A stretch of DNA of 21,980 nt from Thermoleophilaceae bacterium (GTDB taxonomy: Bacteria; Actinomycetota; Thermoleophilia; Solirubrobacterales; Thermoleophilaceae): NCBI GenBank assembly GCA_013812065.1, contig JACCUC010000248.1, positions 1 through 21,980 of the forward strand, written 5' to 3'. This document shows, piece by piece, positions 21,053-21,980 of this stretch. Numbering within the stretch: the first letter of the stretch is position 1; every line of letters begins with the position of its first letter. Position numbers and translations under genes: made by a program. The notes beneath the pieces were generated by a model. It saw only the letters and a program-made list of their open reading frames with translations. It ran no database searches and was not told where the DNA came from.

Positions 21053-21980
21053 TCAGAGCGCGAGCGACAACGGCTGCTCGAGCGCCTCGCGCACGCGCGC
21101 GAGGAACTGCGCCGCGTCGGCGCCGTAGAGGATGCGGTGGTCGGAGACGAGCGACAGCGTCGCCATGTCGCGGGCGACGACGCGGCCCGAGTCGTCGACG
21201 GCCGGCTTCTTCTTGAACGCGCCGACCGTGAGGATCGCCGCCTGCGGTGGGTTGATCACTGCTGAGAAGCGGTCGATCCCGAACATGCCGAGATTCGACA
21301 CCGTGAAGGTCCCGCCCGAGAGCTCTGGCGGGGTGATCGTGTCGTCGCGGACCTTCTTGATCGCCTCGTGCGCTGCCCGCGTGATCTCGCCCAGCGACTT
21401 CGATCCCGTGTCGAAGATGGTGGGGACGACGAGCGTGTCCTTGGCCGCGACCGCGATCCCGATGTTGACCTTCTCGTAGAGCTCGAACTGGCCGTCGCGG
21501 TAGGCGCCGTTGACGCGCGGATACTCGCGCAGGGCGAGGGCGCAGGCCTTGACGATCATGTCGTTGAACGAGGGAACGGGGTCCGCGACCTCCTTGAGGC
21601 GCTTACGCAGCTCGATGCACGCGCCCATCTCGACCTCGACCTCGAGCGTGAAGTCGGGAGCGGTCGCCTTGGACTCGGCCATCCGCCGCGAGACCGTCTG
21701 CTGGAGGCGGGTGAGCTCCTGGACATAGACCTCTCCCTTGGGGCCGGCCTGGCCGCTCGCAACCGCCTGCTGGGGCTCGGGCGCCTGCTCGTCCTCGGCC
21801 TGCTCGGCGGGTGCCGGATCGGCGGGGCCCGCACCGTCGCCGTCGGCTGCGGCGAGTACGTCGGCCTTGACGATGCGCCCGCCGGGGCCCGAGCCGTCGA
21901 GCGCGCTCAGGTCGACGCCCTGCTCGCCGGCGATCCGGCGCGCAACGGGGGAGGCCTTGATGCGCCCGTCGCCGTCCGAG
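21053..21980 (-). CDS. 2-oxoacid dehydrogenase E2 (dihydrolipoamide acyltransferase), C-terminal part
   Basis: The frame is open to the window edge, so this is the last 308 or so residues of a longer gene; the lipoyl domain lies beyond 21980. The visible part begins with the peripheral-subunit-binding domain (IKASPVARRIAGEQ, LDGSGPGGRIVKADV). An acidic Gln/Pro/Ala linker follows, then the catalytic domain (TRLQQTVSRRMAESKATAPDF, NLGMFGIDRFSAVINPPQAA). The active-site region reads SDHRILYGADAAQF: the catalytic His is present, but the usual Asp four residues on is Tyr, as I recall also for plastid-type E2. It acylates CoA within pyruvate or related dehydrogenase complexes. The lipB-lipA pair nearby makes its cofactor. 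An internal ATG at 21682 is not the start. Confidence 0.9.
   Translation of the reverse strand, partial: SDGDGRIKASPVARRIAGEQGVDLSALDGSGPGGRIVKADVLAAADGDGAGPADPAPAEQAEDEQAPEPQQAVASGQAGPKGEVYVQELTRLQQTVSRRMAESKATAPDFTLEVEVEMGACIELRKRLKEVADPVPSFNDMIVKACALALREYPRVNGAYRDGQFELYEKVNIGIAVAAKDTLVVPTIFDTGSKSLGEITRAAHEAIKKVRDDTITPPELSGGTFTVSNLGMFGIDRFSAVINPPQAAILTVGAFKKKPAVDDSGRVVARDMATLSLVSDHRILYGADAAQFLARVREALEQPLSLAL

Overview
This is high-GC DNA with GTG/ATG starts, tightly overlapping GTGA and TGATG gene junctions, and TANNNT -10 hexamers often placed only 7-13 nt before the start codon. Together with an OmpR-type GlnR-like regulator and its 11-bp-spaced binding sites, this points to an actinobacterium. 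Class Thermoleophilia is my guess, not something the sequence proves. There is no CRISPR array, rRNA or intact transposon.

Layout. (1) 1-305: 5' end of a glutamate dehydrogenase family gene (minus strand), cut by the window edge. (2) 306-2924: a complete tRNA-Ala(UGC) carrying a small integrated element. The last 40 bp of the tRNA are repeated (39/40) at 2885-2924. Between the repeats lie the C-terminal remnant of a tyrosine integrase, a beta-class DNA methyltransferase and two different small PD-(D/E)XK-type proteins facing each other tail to tail. It looks like a decayed restriction-modification island. (3) 2966-13644: a nitrogen-assimilation block. On the minus strand run glnA, a GlnR-like atypical response regulator and narK. 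Divergently, on the plus strand, run a fused nitrate reductase (molybdopterin catalytic part + FAD/NAD(P)H diaphorase + BFD [2Fe-2S] domain in one chain), nirB, nirD and a 115-residue protein. (4) 13669-16447: BON-domain protein, D-Ala-D-Ala carboxypeptidase, a 34-residue membrane peptide and a rhomboid protease, all minus strand. (5) 16497-18208: lipB-lipA. (6) 18276-20015: an unknown membrane protein and an enolase-superfamily protein. (7) 20033-21980: a YihY/BrkB membrane protein and the 3' part of a 2-oxoacid dehydrogenase E2 gene.

How it works together. NarK would import nitrate, the fused reductase would make nitrite, NirBD would make ammonium, and GlnA (with the partial GDH nearby) would fix it. 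The most notable regulatory signal is a pair of 11-bp-periodic half-site arrays, one before narK and one in the glnA-nitrate reductase gap. Each ends exactly 10 bp upstream of a -10-like hexamer and several half-sites match the GlnR box, so the adjacent regulator is the likely activator of both promoters. LipB and LipA would supply the lipoyl cofactor used by E2 enzymes such as the one at the right edge.
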